Shown here: positions 1-8,396 of the stretch, piece after piece
Layout of the letters: each line of letters begins with the position of its first letter
How positions within the stretch are numbered: position 1 is the stretch's first letter
Assembly (NCBI GenBank): GCA_905215405.1
Contig: CAJMQE010000040.1
Span: 1-34,605 of the forward strand
DNA length: 34,605 nt
Direction of reading: 5' to 3'
DNA from: an uncultured bacterium
GTDB lineage: Bacteria > Bacillota > Clostridia > Lachnospirales > Lachnospiraceae
The notes under the pieces: model-generated
The model's database searches: none
Seen by the model: only the letters and a program-made list of their open reading frames with translations
Told to the model about the DNA's origin: nothing
Translations under genes and position numbers: made by a program

Positions 1-726
1 TTATTGAATTTTCAAGGTGCATAGGCACTTATTCAAGTGCGAAGTTTGAGTTATAAATATATAAGAAATATGAAGATTTACTGAAGTCAGTTTTTCAATC
101 TATCTTCACTGAGGATGTTATATTTGTAATCAGCATCAGAAAGTTGGTAGATAACATTGCAGGTATCTATGGCTGATCATAGGGAGATTTTTATTGTTGC
201 CCGGACGACTTTTTATGGAGAAACACTTGATCTTTCTAAGTGCCACAAAGGGGGTCGTGAGCATATGTAGACGACTCTGTAAAAAGAGCCGCCCGCGGTT
301 CTTGCGCTTTCCCTTGCGGGTAAGCTGCCGCAAAAGTTAATTTATGATAAAGCATCCGGTAAAAACAATCTATATTACTTATATAAGGTGTCGATTAACA
401 AAACTTCTGCGCTGACAGATGTTACTGCTGAGCAATCTCTGCCGAAAAAAGAAATGTACTGCCTGGTGTGGAAAAACCGGATGCATGCTGCCTTATCTTT
501 AGAAATTCTATTTCACATCAATCTTTCATGGAATGTTACGAGCAAACTATTACATTTTTGGGTTTACTTTAAGGCAAACCTTTAATTGCTGAAACTTTTA
601 TAGTTCTGTATTTAATACCGCATTGATAGATACTTTATATTTTATTATATTGTATATTAGAAAAAATGTTCCGTTATGCAAACGATTCGTGCCTCGGGGA
701 GCCATAAACCATATCTGATCAGAAGT
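1..726. other. Non-coding left flank with GC-rich hairpin block
   Basis: I see no gene supported by a ribosome binding site and protein-like composition here. Most of the stretch is AT-rich. The part from about 250 to 335 is clearly more GC-rich and holds three consecutive potential hairpins: GTCGT/ACGAC (254-258 with 271-275), AAGAGCCGC/GCGGTTCTT (284-292 with 295-303) and TTGCGG/CCGCAA (314-319 with 328-333). Bases 1-18 read on the minus strand as ACCTTGAAAATTCAATAA, which resembles the conserved motif found in 16S-23S spacers and rRNA flanks of Clostridia, so an rRNA operon may lie just outside the window. A minus-strand frame around 93-175 reads protein-like (ending in SDADYKYNILSEDRLKN and a stop) but has an in-frame stop just upstream; it may be a gene remnant. 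Confidence 0.5.
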
Positions 727-1473
727 TTATTCCAGATACATGGTAGGATCGACAGGTGCATCATCCTTTGTCAGTTTAAAGTATACGTTAGAGCCTTCCT
801 TTGTATAATATTTCGTAGGCTCGGCAATTGTTCCGATTTTATCGCCAGCGACGACAGTAGAACCTTCTTTTAAGACAACATTATCCAGCTGTCCGTATGT
901 GGTAAGATATCCATTACCGATATCAATTGTCATAGTAAGACCTGTTTCTTCATTGGTCGTGATAGACTTTACAACACCAGATGCAGAAGCATCTACTTCA
1001 TTACCAACATCTCCACCAATCATGATGGCTGGGTTTACTTTGTAAACACCAAGAGTTTTAAAGTATACAGTGTTTTCCATGTTATATTTCATAATAACAG
1101 AGCCGTCTGCAGGCCATTTTAATGTATCGTTTTCACTAAAAGAATATTGGGCAGATGCGCCTGTTGGGGAGGCAACGGCCTGATTCTCATCGTCTTTTTC
1201 TGTTTCCTGTGCTACATTGTTCGGGGTAACACTGGCAGTACTTTCTTCAATATTTTCTTTCATTGCAAGGTTCTGGGAATCTTTGTCCTGTTCCGCCTGT
1301 GTATTATCTGCAACTGCTTTTGTTTCATTCAAATCAACCATATTTTCTGGATTTGAATTGGACTGACTGTTCTTTACGACTGATACAACGCCTACAGCCA
1401 GTGTTAATACAATTGCGCATGTGATGACAATAGAAAATATTTTTTCGCCACTAAGATTTTTTCTTTTTCTCAT
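727..1473 (-). CDS. M23/LytM-like (SpoIIQ-like) membrane protein, metal site lost
   Basis: This 248-residue protein has a short cytoplasmic N-terminus, one membrane segment at about residues 13-35, a polar Asn/Glu/Gln-rich linker to about residue 112, and a C-terminal LytM/M23-type domain. The domain start (WPADGSVIMKYNMENTVYF) and the NPAIMIGGDVGNEVDASASG stretch match the SpoIIQ-like subfamily of M23 proteins common in Clostridia. The residues that bind zinc in active M23 enzymes are missing: the HxxxD position reads N-P-A-I-M, and the HxH position reads VYF. I infer a structural or scaffold protein facing the outside, or the intermembrane space during sporulation, rather than a hydrolase. 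The start is an ATG with GGAG about nine bases upstream. Whether it is the true SpoIIQ cannot be decided here, because spoIIIA and spoIID are not adjacent. Confidence 0.8.
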   Translation of the reverse strand: MRKRKNLSGEKIFSIVITCAIVLTLAVGVVSVVKNSQSNSNPENMVDLNETKAVADNTQAEQDKDSQNLAMKENIEESTASVTPNNVAQETEKDDENQAVASPTGASAQYSFSENDTLKWPADGSVIMKYNMENTVYFKTLGVYKVNPAIMIGGDVGNEVDASASGVVKSITTNEETGLTMTIDIGNGYLTTYGQLDNVVLKEGSTVVAGDKIGTIAEPTKYYTKEGSNVYFKLTKDDAPVDPTMYLE

Positions 1474-1543
1474 ATTATATTAACTCCAATCTGCCTTTCT
1501 CGGGCCAATCTTTGATGTTAATAGGATTACCTCTTTTTGTAGC

Positions 1544-1571
1544 TTTATACAAAAAATTAGAAAGTTCACAA
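1544..1571 (-). promoter_or_regulatory. Candidate sigma-A promoter for the SpoIIQ-like gene
   Basis: On the minus strand a -35 TTGTGA (1566-1571) and a -10 TATAAA (1544-1549) are separated by 16 bases, about 70 bases upstream of the start codon at 1473. The boxes are imperfect, so this is a moderate-to-weak call. Confidence 0.35.
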
Positions 1572-1605
1572 TTCAGAAAATGAAATGAAAATCAGGGCAG
1601 AAAAA

Positions 1606-1670
1606 AAGTTATTCCCCAGTGATACTTTAACCCTGTAATGGGAAAAGTAGTCACAAAAAGGAATAACTTT
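1606..1670 (-). terminator. Long hairpin terminator after the DUF885 gene
   Basis: The outer arms AAAGTTATTCC (1606-1616) and GGAATAACTTT (1660-1670) pair perfectly over 11 bp. Inside them GTGA/TCAC, ACTTT/AAAGT-type and CCC/GGG pairs make a nearly full-length imperfect hairpin. Read on the minus strand the stem is followed by a run of T residues (complement of the A run at 1601-1607), as expected for intrinsic termination of the minus-strand gene ending at 1725. Confidence 0.7.
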
Positions 1671-1724
1671 ATGGATTTTCTTTATCATTGAATAACTTGC
1701 TTATCTTTTGTGTATTCAGTCAGA

Positions 1725-3560
1725 TTACTGGGCATCGATCCAGTCCTGCAGGCGATCTTCGATAATATCGAACTGTGCAGGTCCAGTCTCCATAAGAAAT
1801 CTGTGAAATTCTTTTGCACTGAAGTTACTACCAAGGGCTGATTCAGCAGTGTTTCGAAGTTCCATCATGGCAACGCATCCAAGAGAATATTTTGGATATA
1901 CACCAGGTTCAGCTTCCATAGCTTCATACATCTGTTTTGCAATGGATGCATCTGAAAAACCGTACTGGGAAAGGAACTTGCTGGTATCATCAACTGTCCA
2001 TCCATAATAGTTGACACCAATATCTACTTTTGAATAAAGCATCAGGGTAGCCAGATAGTTATCTTTCATGACAGTATTCAGATTTTTATTCTGGGAATCT
2101 TCCAGATCATAGGAATAAGCTTCGACATAACTTGCCCAGCCTTCCAGATAACCGCTCGGACGAATGAGATAACGGATGGCACTTGGATTTGTGCTGGCAA
2201 AATATGTGGATTGGTACATGTGGCCAGGATATCCTTCATGCGCAAGTGTAGCATACAGAGTACTGGTATCTTTGTTACTTCCGTTAATATAAATGACGTT
2301 ATCGGTGTAGTTATCGATCTGTGGAATGATGTACATCGCTGGATTTGAGTATTCTTCCAGAGATTTATCAATATATTTTACTTCATAATCGACCTGTGGT
2401 GGGTCTGGAAAATCAGTTTTCAGTTTTTCAGACAGATCAGTAAGAATCTGGTTCGGATCCGTCAGAACAAATGAAAAGTCAGAAGTTCCATCGAGGAGCG
2501 TACTATCTTTTTTGACCAGAATACTCATGGACAGCAGTTCTTTCTGTAAATATTCATCGAGCAGTCCATCCAGTTCTTCTACGGATTTATTCCATCCAAG
2601 TTCGGAATCCAGCAGGTATTCATAATACTTCTTTCCATTTGGATAATTTGCAAGTCCGCCCTGATATTTGTTAGTTCCTTTTAAGCCTTTCAGACCTTCG
2701 ACAAGAATCTGATAGGCCGGAATGACATGCTCTTTAACTGCGGCTTCATTTGCAGCTTTATAGGTAGAGACTTCTTCTGATGTCAGACCACTGAATGCAT
2801 CAATTCTTGAATTAAATGTTGTAACAAGATAGTTATCTGTTTTCATGGTATCAATAAATGTCTGGCACTGGTCGATGACTTTGTCAGCAATGGTATCTTC
2901 CATAAAATATCCTTGTTCTGAACGAAGCTTTTCAAAATCAATCAGTTCCTGATAATAACGGTCAGTTTGGGAAATCAATGCGATATAGTCATCAATATCC
3001 TGCTTTTTATCGAAAGAATATTCAGAAAATAGCATTGGAAGAGATGTCTGTACACCGGATGTCGGTGTCAGCTGTCCCCAGAACATATAGAGATCTGAAT
3101 ATTCCAGTTCCGTTTCCAGGTATTCTTTCATTTCATCATAAGTAAGCTGCTGAGACTGGGACAGCTGGCTGCGGTCAAATCCTTTTAGTTCGTTCAGACA
3201 GTCGACATACTCGGACGTACTGTCCAGATCTTCTACTTTAAAAGATCCAAGTGATACGTCATAACTGTCGATACCGTATTTAGAAGGATCTTTGACAAAA
3301 CTGTGCATGTTCAATGTGTTCTGCACAATGTTGGCTCGGAAGAAATCATCTGTAAAGGAATTGAACTCCTCCAGATCCTCATTAGCGTAACTCTGCGCCG
3401 GTGGTGTGAGCTGTTCAGACTGTGTTGTCTGTTCGGCATCATTGTTCCATGGCAGCTGACAGCCTGCCAGCGACAGGACCATGGTCAGGACCAAAAGCAC
3501 TGCAGTTAGTTTTTTGGTAATGCAGTGCCAATCCATTTTGTTACTTTTTCTATATCGCAT
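1725..3560 (-). CDS. DUF885-family lipoprotein, putative zinc-peptidase fold
   Basis: This 611-residue protein belongs to the DUF885 family, whose members carry a conserved HEGxPGH motif resembling metallopeptidase helices. Here HEGYPGHMYQ lies at residues 441-447 and following. The N-terminus is a basic stretch, a hydrophobic helix and a lipobox ending LAGC, so it should be a diacylglyceryl-anchored protein on the outer face of the membrane. A substrate is not established for the family in general; peptidase activity is inference from the motif. I chose the ATG at 3558-3560 because AAAGGGG lies about ten bases upstream; a TTG seven codons earlier overlaps that ribosome binding site and is unlikely. 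The gene stands alone on the minus strand with its own terminator and is divergent from the metG unit. Confidence 0.85.
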   Translation of the reverse strand: MRYRKSNKMDWHCITKKLTAVLLVLTMVLSLAGCQLPWNNDAEQTTQSEQLTPPAQSYANEDLEEFNSFTDDFFRANIVQNTLNMHSFVKDPSKYGIDSYDVSLGSFKVEDLDSTSEYVDCLNELKGFDRSQLSQSQQLTYDEMKEYLETELEYSDLYMFWGQLTPTSGVQTSLPMLFSEYSFDKKQDIDDYIALISQTDRYYQELIDFEKLRSEQGYFMEDTIADKVIDQCQTFIDTMKTDNYLVTTFNSRIDAFSGLTSEEVSTYKAANEAAVKEHVIPAYQILVEGLKGLKGTNKYQGGLANYPNGKKYYEYLLDSELGWNKSVEELDGLLDEYLQKELLSMSILVKKDSTLLDGTSDFSFVLTDPNQILTDLSEKLKTDFPDPPQVDYEVKYIDKSLEEYSNPAMYIIPQIDNYTDNVIYINGSNKDTSTLYATLAHEGYPGHMYQSTYFASTNPSAIRYLIRPSGYLEGWASYVEAYSYDLEDSQNKNLNTVMKDNYLATLMLYSKVDIGVNYYGWTVDDTSKFLSQYGFSDASIAKQMYEAMEAEPGVYPKYSLGCVAMMELRNTAESALGSNFSAKEFHRFLMETGPAQFDIIEDRLQDWIDAQ

Positions 3561-3720
3561 AAAAAAATGTACCCCTTTCAAAAATTGTCATAATCATAAT
3601 ATACCACACAAAGCTGGCAACCGCAGTGGGTATTTGGGACCTGTCAGCTGTGACTGGTGTCGGGAAATCTTATTGTAAGTATATTCTGCAGGAGTGGTTT
3701 TTAGTAAGAAATCTGTGAAC

Positions 3721-3749
3721 TTGACAGATATTTTTACTTGTGATAGTCT
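3721..3749 (+). promoter_or_regulatory. Candidate promoter for the T-box-metG transcript
   Basis: A perfect -35 TTGACA (3721-3726) is followed after 17 bases by a poor -10, TAGTCT (3744-3749). A perfect TATAAT at 3772-3777 lacks a matching -35. Either could start the leader RNA that begins its structured part near 3825. Confidence 0.35.
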
Positions 3750-3824
3750 AGGAATTATTCGAATAACTGGTTATAATAAACTTATATGGCCAGAATATTT
3801 AAAATGATAGCATATTGCAAACAC

Positions 3825-4090
3825 TGAGAAGGAAAGAGTAGGCAACTGATGCATGTACAGAGAACCCGGGAAGGTGAGAGCGGGCAGTGAGGAAGTTTCT
3901 GAAGATGGCTCCGGAGTGGCATGTCTGAATCGTTTAGGTGCAAAACATCTGAAAGACAAAGGGATGACGGGTATCGCCTGTTATAGCGACAATGAGGCTG
4001 TAGTTGAAGTTTAATTGCAGTGAAAAGAAGTGGTACAGCGTGAACTACGCCTTCTCTGGAACTTATTTCCTGGGAAGGCTTTTTTTGTGT
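3825..4090 (+). promoter_or_regulatory. Methionine-specific T-box riboswitch upstream of metG
   Basis: This leader has the order of elements of a T-box, the RNA that binds uncharged tRNA and switches between terminator and antiterminator. Stem I begins with the GGAAAGAGTAGGC region near 3831 and contains the GGTGAGAGCGGG apical strand. The likely specifier codon is ATG at 3905-3907 (in GAAGATGGCTCCGGAGT), decoding methionine. The T-box sequence is the variant AAGTGGTACAGCG at 4028-4040, whose UGGU would pair with the ACCA end of a tRNA with discriminator A, as in tRNA-Met. It is followed by a terminator at 4049-4086. Together with the metG gene downstream the identification is strong; full folding of stems II and III was not computed. 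Confidence 0.9.
4049..4086 (+). terminator. T-box regulatory terminator
   Basis: GCCTTC (4049-4054) pairs with GAAGGC (4074-4079), extended by a wobble pair, and is followed by a T run at 4080-4086. Its 5' arm overlaps the tail of the T-box antiterminator, so the two folds exclude each other. Confidence 0.85.
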
Positions 4091-4203
4091 AGAGAACTGG
4101 GATGTATTTGCATTTCAGAAGACGGAAAACAAGAATAAAGCTGGCTGGGAAAGCAACTGCAACTTGCAGATTGATAAATGATTTTTCAAAAATGGAGGAA
4201 AAT

Positions 4204-6186
4204 ATGGCAAAGAAACCTTATTACATTACAACAGCGATTGCCTATACATCAGGTAAACCGCATATTGGTAACACTTATGAAGCTGTTCTTGCAGATAGTA
4301 TTGCAAGATTTAAAAGACTGGAGGGATTCGACGTTCGTTTCCAGACAGGTACTGATGAACATGGTCAGAAAATTGAATTAAAGGCAGAAGAAGCTGGTAT
4401 TACACCAAAGGAATTCGTCGATGATGTTTCAGGACAGATCAAGACAATCTGGGATCTGATGAATACATCTTATGATAAATTTATCAGAACAACTGATGAA
4501 TATCATGAAAAACAGGTTCAGAAGATCTTTAAGAAGCTCTATGATCAGGGAGATATCTATAAGGGTGAGTATGAAGGCATGTACTGTACTCCATGTGAAT
4601 CATTTTTCACTGCATCTCAGCTCGTTGATGGAAAATGTCCTGACTGTGGTCGTCCATGTCAGCCAGCAAAAGAAGAAGCATACTTCTTTAAAATGAGTAA
4701 ATATACAAACCAGCTGATCAAACATATCGAAGAACATCCTGAATTTATTCAGCCAGAATCAAGAAAGAACGAAATGATGAACAACTTCATCAAAGCAGGT
4801 CTTCAGGATCTGTGTGTATCTAGAACTTCATTCAAATGGGGAATCCCAGTTGACTTTGATGACAGACATGTTGTATATGTATGGATCGATGCACTTTCTA
4901 ACTATATTACTGGTCTTGGATTTGATCTTGATGGAAACAGTGATGACATGTTTGAAAAATTCTGGCCTGCAGACTTACATCTGATCGGTAAGGATATCTT
5001 AAGATTCCATACTATTTACTGGCCAGTAATGCTGATGGCTCTTGGTCTTCCGCTTCCAAAGCAGATCTTTGGACATCCATGGTTATTACAGGGTGATGGC
5101 AAGATGAGTAAGTCAAAAGGAAATGTACTCTATGCAGATGATCTTGTAGATGTATTCGGTGTAGATGCAGTTCGTTACTTTGTTCTTCATGAAATGCCAT
5201 TTGAAAATGATGGTGTAATTTCATGGGAACTCATGGTTGAAAGAATGAATTCTGACCTTGCAAATACACTTGGCAACCTGGTTAACAGAACAATTGCCAT
5301 GACAAATAAATATTTTGATGGTGTTGTTTCAAATACAGGCGTAAAACCATCTGCAGAAGTAAGTGCAGACGGTTCAGCAGAAGACTTTGATGCGGATCTG
5401 ATCAGTGTTGTAACAGCAACAAAAGAAAAAGCACTTGAAAAGATGAATAAGTTAAGAGTTGCTGATGCGATTACAGAAATCTTTACATTATTCAAGAGAT
5501 GTAACAAATATATCGATGAAACAATGCCTTGGGCACTTGCAAAAGAGGATGCAAAGAAAGATAGACTTGCTCAGGTTCTCTACAACCTGGTTGAAAGTAT
5601 TACAATCGGCGCAAATCTTCTTGCTCCATTCCTTCCGGATACAGCAGCTAAGATTTTAGCTCAGTTAAATGCAAAGGAAAGAGCATTTGATGACCTTGAT
5701 AAATTTGGCTTAAGAGAATCTGGTGTTAAGGTTACTGATCAGCCTGAAATTCTCTTCGCGAGACTTGATCTGAAAGAAGTAATGGAAAAAGCTGATGAAA
5801 TCAAGAAAGCACAGGCTTTAGAAGCGAACGGAGTGAAATATCCTGAAGTAGAGAAAAAACCTGAAATCTCTATAGATGATTTTGGTAAAGTACAGATCCA
5901 GGTCGGTGAAGTATTAAAATGTGAACCTGTTAAGAAAGCAAAGAAGCTGCTTGTTTCCCAGATCAGAGTTGGTGATGAAGTACGTCAGATCGTATCTGGT
6001 ATTGCAAAATTCTATAAGCCAGAAGAAATGGTAGGTAAGAAAGTTGCAGTCATCACAAATCTTGCACCAGTAAAACTCTGTGGTGTTGAATCTCAGGGAA
6101 TGATTCTTGCTGCTGGAGATGATGAAGGAAATCTTTCTGTACTGACAGTAGATAAAGATATCATCAGTGGATCGGAGATACGCTAA
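4204..6186 (+). CDS. metG: Methionyl-tRNA synthetase
   Basis: This 660-residue class I synthetase charges tRNA-Met with methionine in the cytoplasm. The HIGH-type motif is HIGN at residues 20-23, and KMSKS is at 300-304. A single zinc knuckle is formed by C128/C131 and C145/C148. The C-terminal part from about residue 558 is a tRNA-binding (TRBD, Arc1p/EMAP-like) domain, as in the long bacterial form that dimerises. The start is the ATG at 4204 with GGAGG just upstream (around 4195); an in-frame ATG at 4102 would add 34 residues unlike the family. Expression should be controlled by the T-box immediately upstream. It abuts the tatD-family gene with no gap, so both are probably on one transcript. 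Confidence 0.97.
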   Translation: MAKKPYYITTAIAYTSGKPHIGNTYEAVLADSIARFKRLEGFDVRFQTGTDEHGQKIELKAEEAGITPKEFVDDVSGQIKTIWDLMNTSYDKFIRTTDEYHEKQVQKIFKKLYDQGDIYKGEYEGMYCTPCESFFTASQLVDGKCPDCGRPCQPAKEEAYFFKMSKYTNQLIKHIEEHPEFIQPESRKNEMMNNFIKAGLQDLCVSRTSFKWGIPVDFDDRHVVYVWIDALSNYITGLGFDLDGNSDDMFEKFWPADLHLIGKDILRFHTIYWPVMLMALGLPLPKQIFGHPWLLQGDGKMSKSKGNVLYADDLVDVFGVDAVRYFVLHEMPFENDGVISWELMVERMNSDLANTLGNLVNRTIAMTNKYFDGVVSNTGVKPSAEVSADGSAEDFDADLISVVTATKEKALEKMNKLRVADAITEIFTLFKRCNKYIDETMPWALAKEDAKKDRLAQVLYNLVESITIGANLLAPFLPDTAAKILAQLNAKERAFDDLDKFGLRESGVKVTDQPEILFARLDLKEVMEKADEIKKAQALEANGVKYPEVEKKPEISIDDFGKVQIQVGEVLKCEPVKKAKKLLVSQIRVGDEVRQIVSGIAKFYKPEEMVGKKVAVITNLAPVKLCGVESQGMILAAGDDEGNLSVLTVDKDIISGSEIR

Positions 6187-6954
6187 ATGATCATAGATAG
6201 TCATGCTCACTATGATGACGAAGCTTTTGAGGAGGACAGAGATGTCCTCCTTACTGGCCTTTACAGTCATGGTGTAGAAAAAGTAATCAATGTTGGTGCC
6301 AGCATGGAGACTTCAAAAACTACGCTTGCATTAGCAGAAAAATACGATTTTATCTACGCAGCAATTGGTGTTCATCCATCCTCTACAGCTGATCTTACGG
6401 AAGCAGATATGGAATGGCTGAAAGAACAGGCATTGAAGAATAGGAAAGTAGTTGCGATTGGAGAAATCGGACTGGATTATTTCTATGATGATCCAGACAG
6501 AGAAATACAGAAGAAATGGTTCGAAAGACAGTTGGTACTTGCGAAGGAAGTCAATCTACCAATCAGCATCCATTCCCGTGAAGCCTGTGAGGATACGCTC
6601 GATATAATGAGAGCAGTAAAGGCAAACGAAATTGGTGGTGTGGTGCACTGCTATTCCTATTCAAAAGAAACAGCAAGGGATTATCTGAATATGGGATATT
6701 ATTTTGGAATCGGCGGAGTTGTTACCTTTAAAAATGCAAAAAAGGTCAAAGAAGCAGTTGAATATATTCCAATGGACAGAATTGTTTTAGAAACAGATTG
6801 TCCATATCTGACACCGGAACCGAACCGGGGAAAGAGAAATTCTTCAATGAATATTCCGGATACAGCCCGTGTCATAGCGGCTATTAAGGGAATCAGCTAT
6901 GAAGAAGTAGTGGAAACTGCCACAAAAAATACCATTGAGCTGTTTCACATTTAA
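6187..6954 (+). CDS. TatD-family metal-dependent hydrolase/DNase
   Basis: This 255-residue protein has the TatD-family TIM-barrel signature. The metal-binding HxH is H6/H8, followed by E93 in GEIGLD, H129 in ISIHSRE, H154 in VVHCYS and D204 in ETDCPYL. All expected metal ligands are present, so an active cytoplasmic magnesium-dependent nuclease is likely. TatD proteins have been linked to DNA turnover and 3'-5' exonuclease activity. The ATG directly follows the metG stop codon, a coupling seen in many Firmicutes where metG and this gene form one operon. The transcript probably ends in the long hairpin at 7217-7323. Confidence 0.92.
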   Translation: MIIDSHAHYDDEAFEEDRDVLLTGLYSHGVEKVINVGASMETSKTTLALAEKYDFIYAAIGVHPSSTADLTEADMEWLKEQALKNRKVVAIGEIGLDYFYDDPDREIQKKWFERQLVLAKEVNLPISIHSREACEDTLDIMRAVKANEIGGVVHCYSYSKETARDYLNMGYYFGIGGVVTFKNAKKVKEAVEYIPMDRIVLETDCPYLTPEPNRGKRNSSMNIPDTARVIAAIKGISYEEVVETATKNTIELFHI

Positions 6955-7391
6955 CAGGAACAGACAGCTGAGAATGATCTTGCACAGAGTGACACAAAAT
7001 ATAAGTGCCGCATGATAAATAGAGTAGCCAAAAATCAAGTGCTGCATGATGAATAGAGGATGAATAGAGCGGCCAAAAATCAAGTGCCGCACGGTAATCA
7101 GAGTGTATTCAGAAAGATGATGTGTGCAGAAAATGAAGTGTATACAGTGTGTACAGAAAATGACGTGTATACAGAGAACAAAATAGATAAAAATGTGTAA
7201 GGATATACCTGAAAAGTAAAAAATGCCAGTCTATATTGTATGACGAACCTGAACAAGAAGTGGAAATGTTATAAATTCGACTTCCTGTTCATGCCCTATT
7301 ACAGTACAGACTGGCATTTTTGCATTATAAAAGATGTTGAGGTTGTATATCTTTATCATGCAGTTAATATGCAGTTGATGATTCTATTTTA
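6955..7391. other. Intergenic region with degenerate direct repeats and long hairpin
   Basis: No gene is supported. From about 6991 to 7100 the phrase AAAAATCAAGTGC(C/T)GCA and its flanks recur two to three times with spacings of 34 and 45 bases. From 7122 a 27-bp unit beginning GTGTGCAGAAAATG is repeated once, starting again at 7149. The rest is the hairpin described separately at 7217-7323. Confidence 0.6.
7217..7323. terminator. Long, probably bidirectional hairpin terminator
   Basis: The arms AAAAATGCCAGTCT and AGACTGGCATTTTT pair perfectly at the outside. The pairing continues inward with few mismatches, including GAACAAGAAGT against ACTTCCTGTTC, to give an imperfect hairpin of about 105 bases. 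It lies between the convergent tatD-family gene and the minus-strand gene at 7392-8093, and has T runs on both strands. Its length also fits a palindromic repeat element. Confidence 0.7.
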
Positions 7392-8093
7392 TCAGTCGAG
7401 TTCAAATGCATAGCGGATAAATGCAACCGCATTGTCGACATTTGGAGATGTGGTCACGATGCCATAGCATGGATCGCTCATGGAAAGATCAGTGTCCTCT
7501 TTTACTTTTGTATTTGTCAGATCCACTGCATATGGAATCTTTTCTCCGTCTTCAGTCGTATAGTAGACGATAGCATCTTTTTCTGCAATAGACTGCAGTT
7601 CATCGTCGGAGAGAACACTACGCAGATCTTTTAAGAAAAGTTCATCATCATCGGAAAAGAAATCGACATACTGCTTTTCACAAAGATATCCATCAATAGA
7701 GCTTGTTGCAGCCATAGCAATGATCTTTTCCTGACTGTAATAGGCATCCTGGTCACCATCACGCTGGATCAGAGAGAAGTTATTGTTGAACAGGACACGT
7801 TCGCTTGTCCCATTGATGCCAAGATAATCGGTGAATTCAGTTGTGAGCGAATCAGAGTGATTGTCGAATCCATCCATGTATCCATCAACGACCAGAGTCG
7901 TAAAGACTGTGGTATAGTGATTTGCCTTGAACATGACAAAAATGGAGATGACAGCAGCAATACCAATGATCACACTGATGATATGTACTTTATAGTATTC
8001 CCAGATGTGCTCCCTTTTCTGTGCGAATGTCATATCTTTCATTTTTGCATTTTGCGCTTTTATTTCGTCATGTAAAGAGTTACCTTTTGCCAT
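7392..8093 (-). CDS. Single-pass membrane protein of unknown function
   Basis: I do not recognise a named family. The 233-residue product has a charged N-terminus of about 35 residues rich in Lys and Gln, one strong transmembrane helix at about 36-56, and a soluble acidic domain likely outside the cell. The domain contains the sequence LVVDGYMDGFDNHSDSL and many Asp/Glu residues. No catalytic motif or lipobox is visible. The ATG is preceded by AAAGGA about 11 bases upstream. It is divergent from the DUF624 gene at 8397 and converges on the metG-tatD unit. Codon usage and a proper ribosome binding site make it a real gene; the function is open. Confidence 0.75.
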   Translation of the reverse strand: MAKGNSLHDEIKAQNAKMKDMTFAQKREHIWEYYKVHIISVIIGIAAVISIFVMFKANHYTTVFTTLVVDGYMDGFDNHSDSLTTEFTDYLGINGTSERVLFNNNFSLIQRDGDQDAYYSQEKIIAMAATSSIDGYLCEKQYVDFFSDDDELFLKDLRSVLSDDELQSIAEKDAIVYYTTEDGEKIPYAVDLTNTKVKEDTDLSMSDPCYGIVTTSPNVDNAVAFIRYAFELD

Positions 8094-8213
8094 AATTATA
8101 CAAATCCTTTCTAAATTACCTTATAAAAATTAATTCTTTTGTTAGTTTACCATATAGATTCCGAAAAAAACATCTGTTTTATAAACATTTAATAAAAATC
8201 TAATAAATGGGCT

Positions 8214-8242
8214 TTGATTTTTTGTATGATATACTATATAAT
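8214..8242 (+). promoter_or_regulatory. Sigma-A promoter for the DUF624 gene
   Basis: A -35 TTGATT (8214-8219) and a perfect -10 TATAAT (8237-8242) are spaced by 17 bases. This gives an untranslated leader of about 150 bases before the ATG at 8397; no clear riboswitch fold was recognised in it. Confidence 0.65.
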
Positions 8243-8396
8243 CGATAACAGTTGTATCTCATAGTAGAATACATCGTGGTACGGCGTCTGGAATATTTTG
8301 TGCAATTATTCTGAAATGATCGGAATAGATTGCCTGATGGAACAGAAGTCGAAAATGGAAGAGTTTATTAGAAAATATATTTACAAGGAGCCGTTT

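Noticed and set aside
136..333. Minus-strand open frame of 65 codons
   Set aside because: Its Arg/Lys-rich composition comes from the GC-rich hairpin block, there is no convincing ribosome binding site, and no family is recognised.
388..585. Plus-strand open frame of 65 codons starting with GTG
   Set aside because: The only AAGG lies directly against the GTG, the second half is hydrophobic low-quality sequence from AT-rich DNA, and no family is recognised.
4102..4203. Longer start for metG
   Set aside because: The 34 extra residues are unlike the family and lie between the T-box terminator and the GGAGG site that precedes the ATG at 4204.
7217..7323. Miniature inverted-repeat transposable element
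   Set aside because: No target-site duplication is evident and the place between convergent genes fits a bidirectional terminator better.
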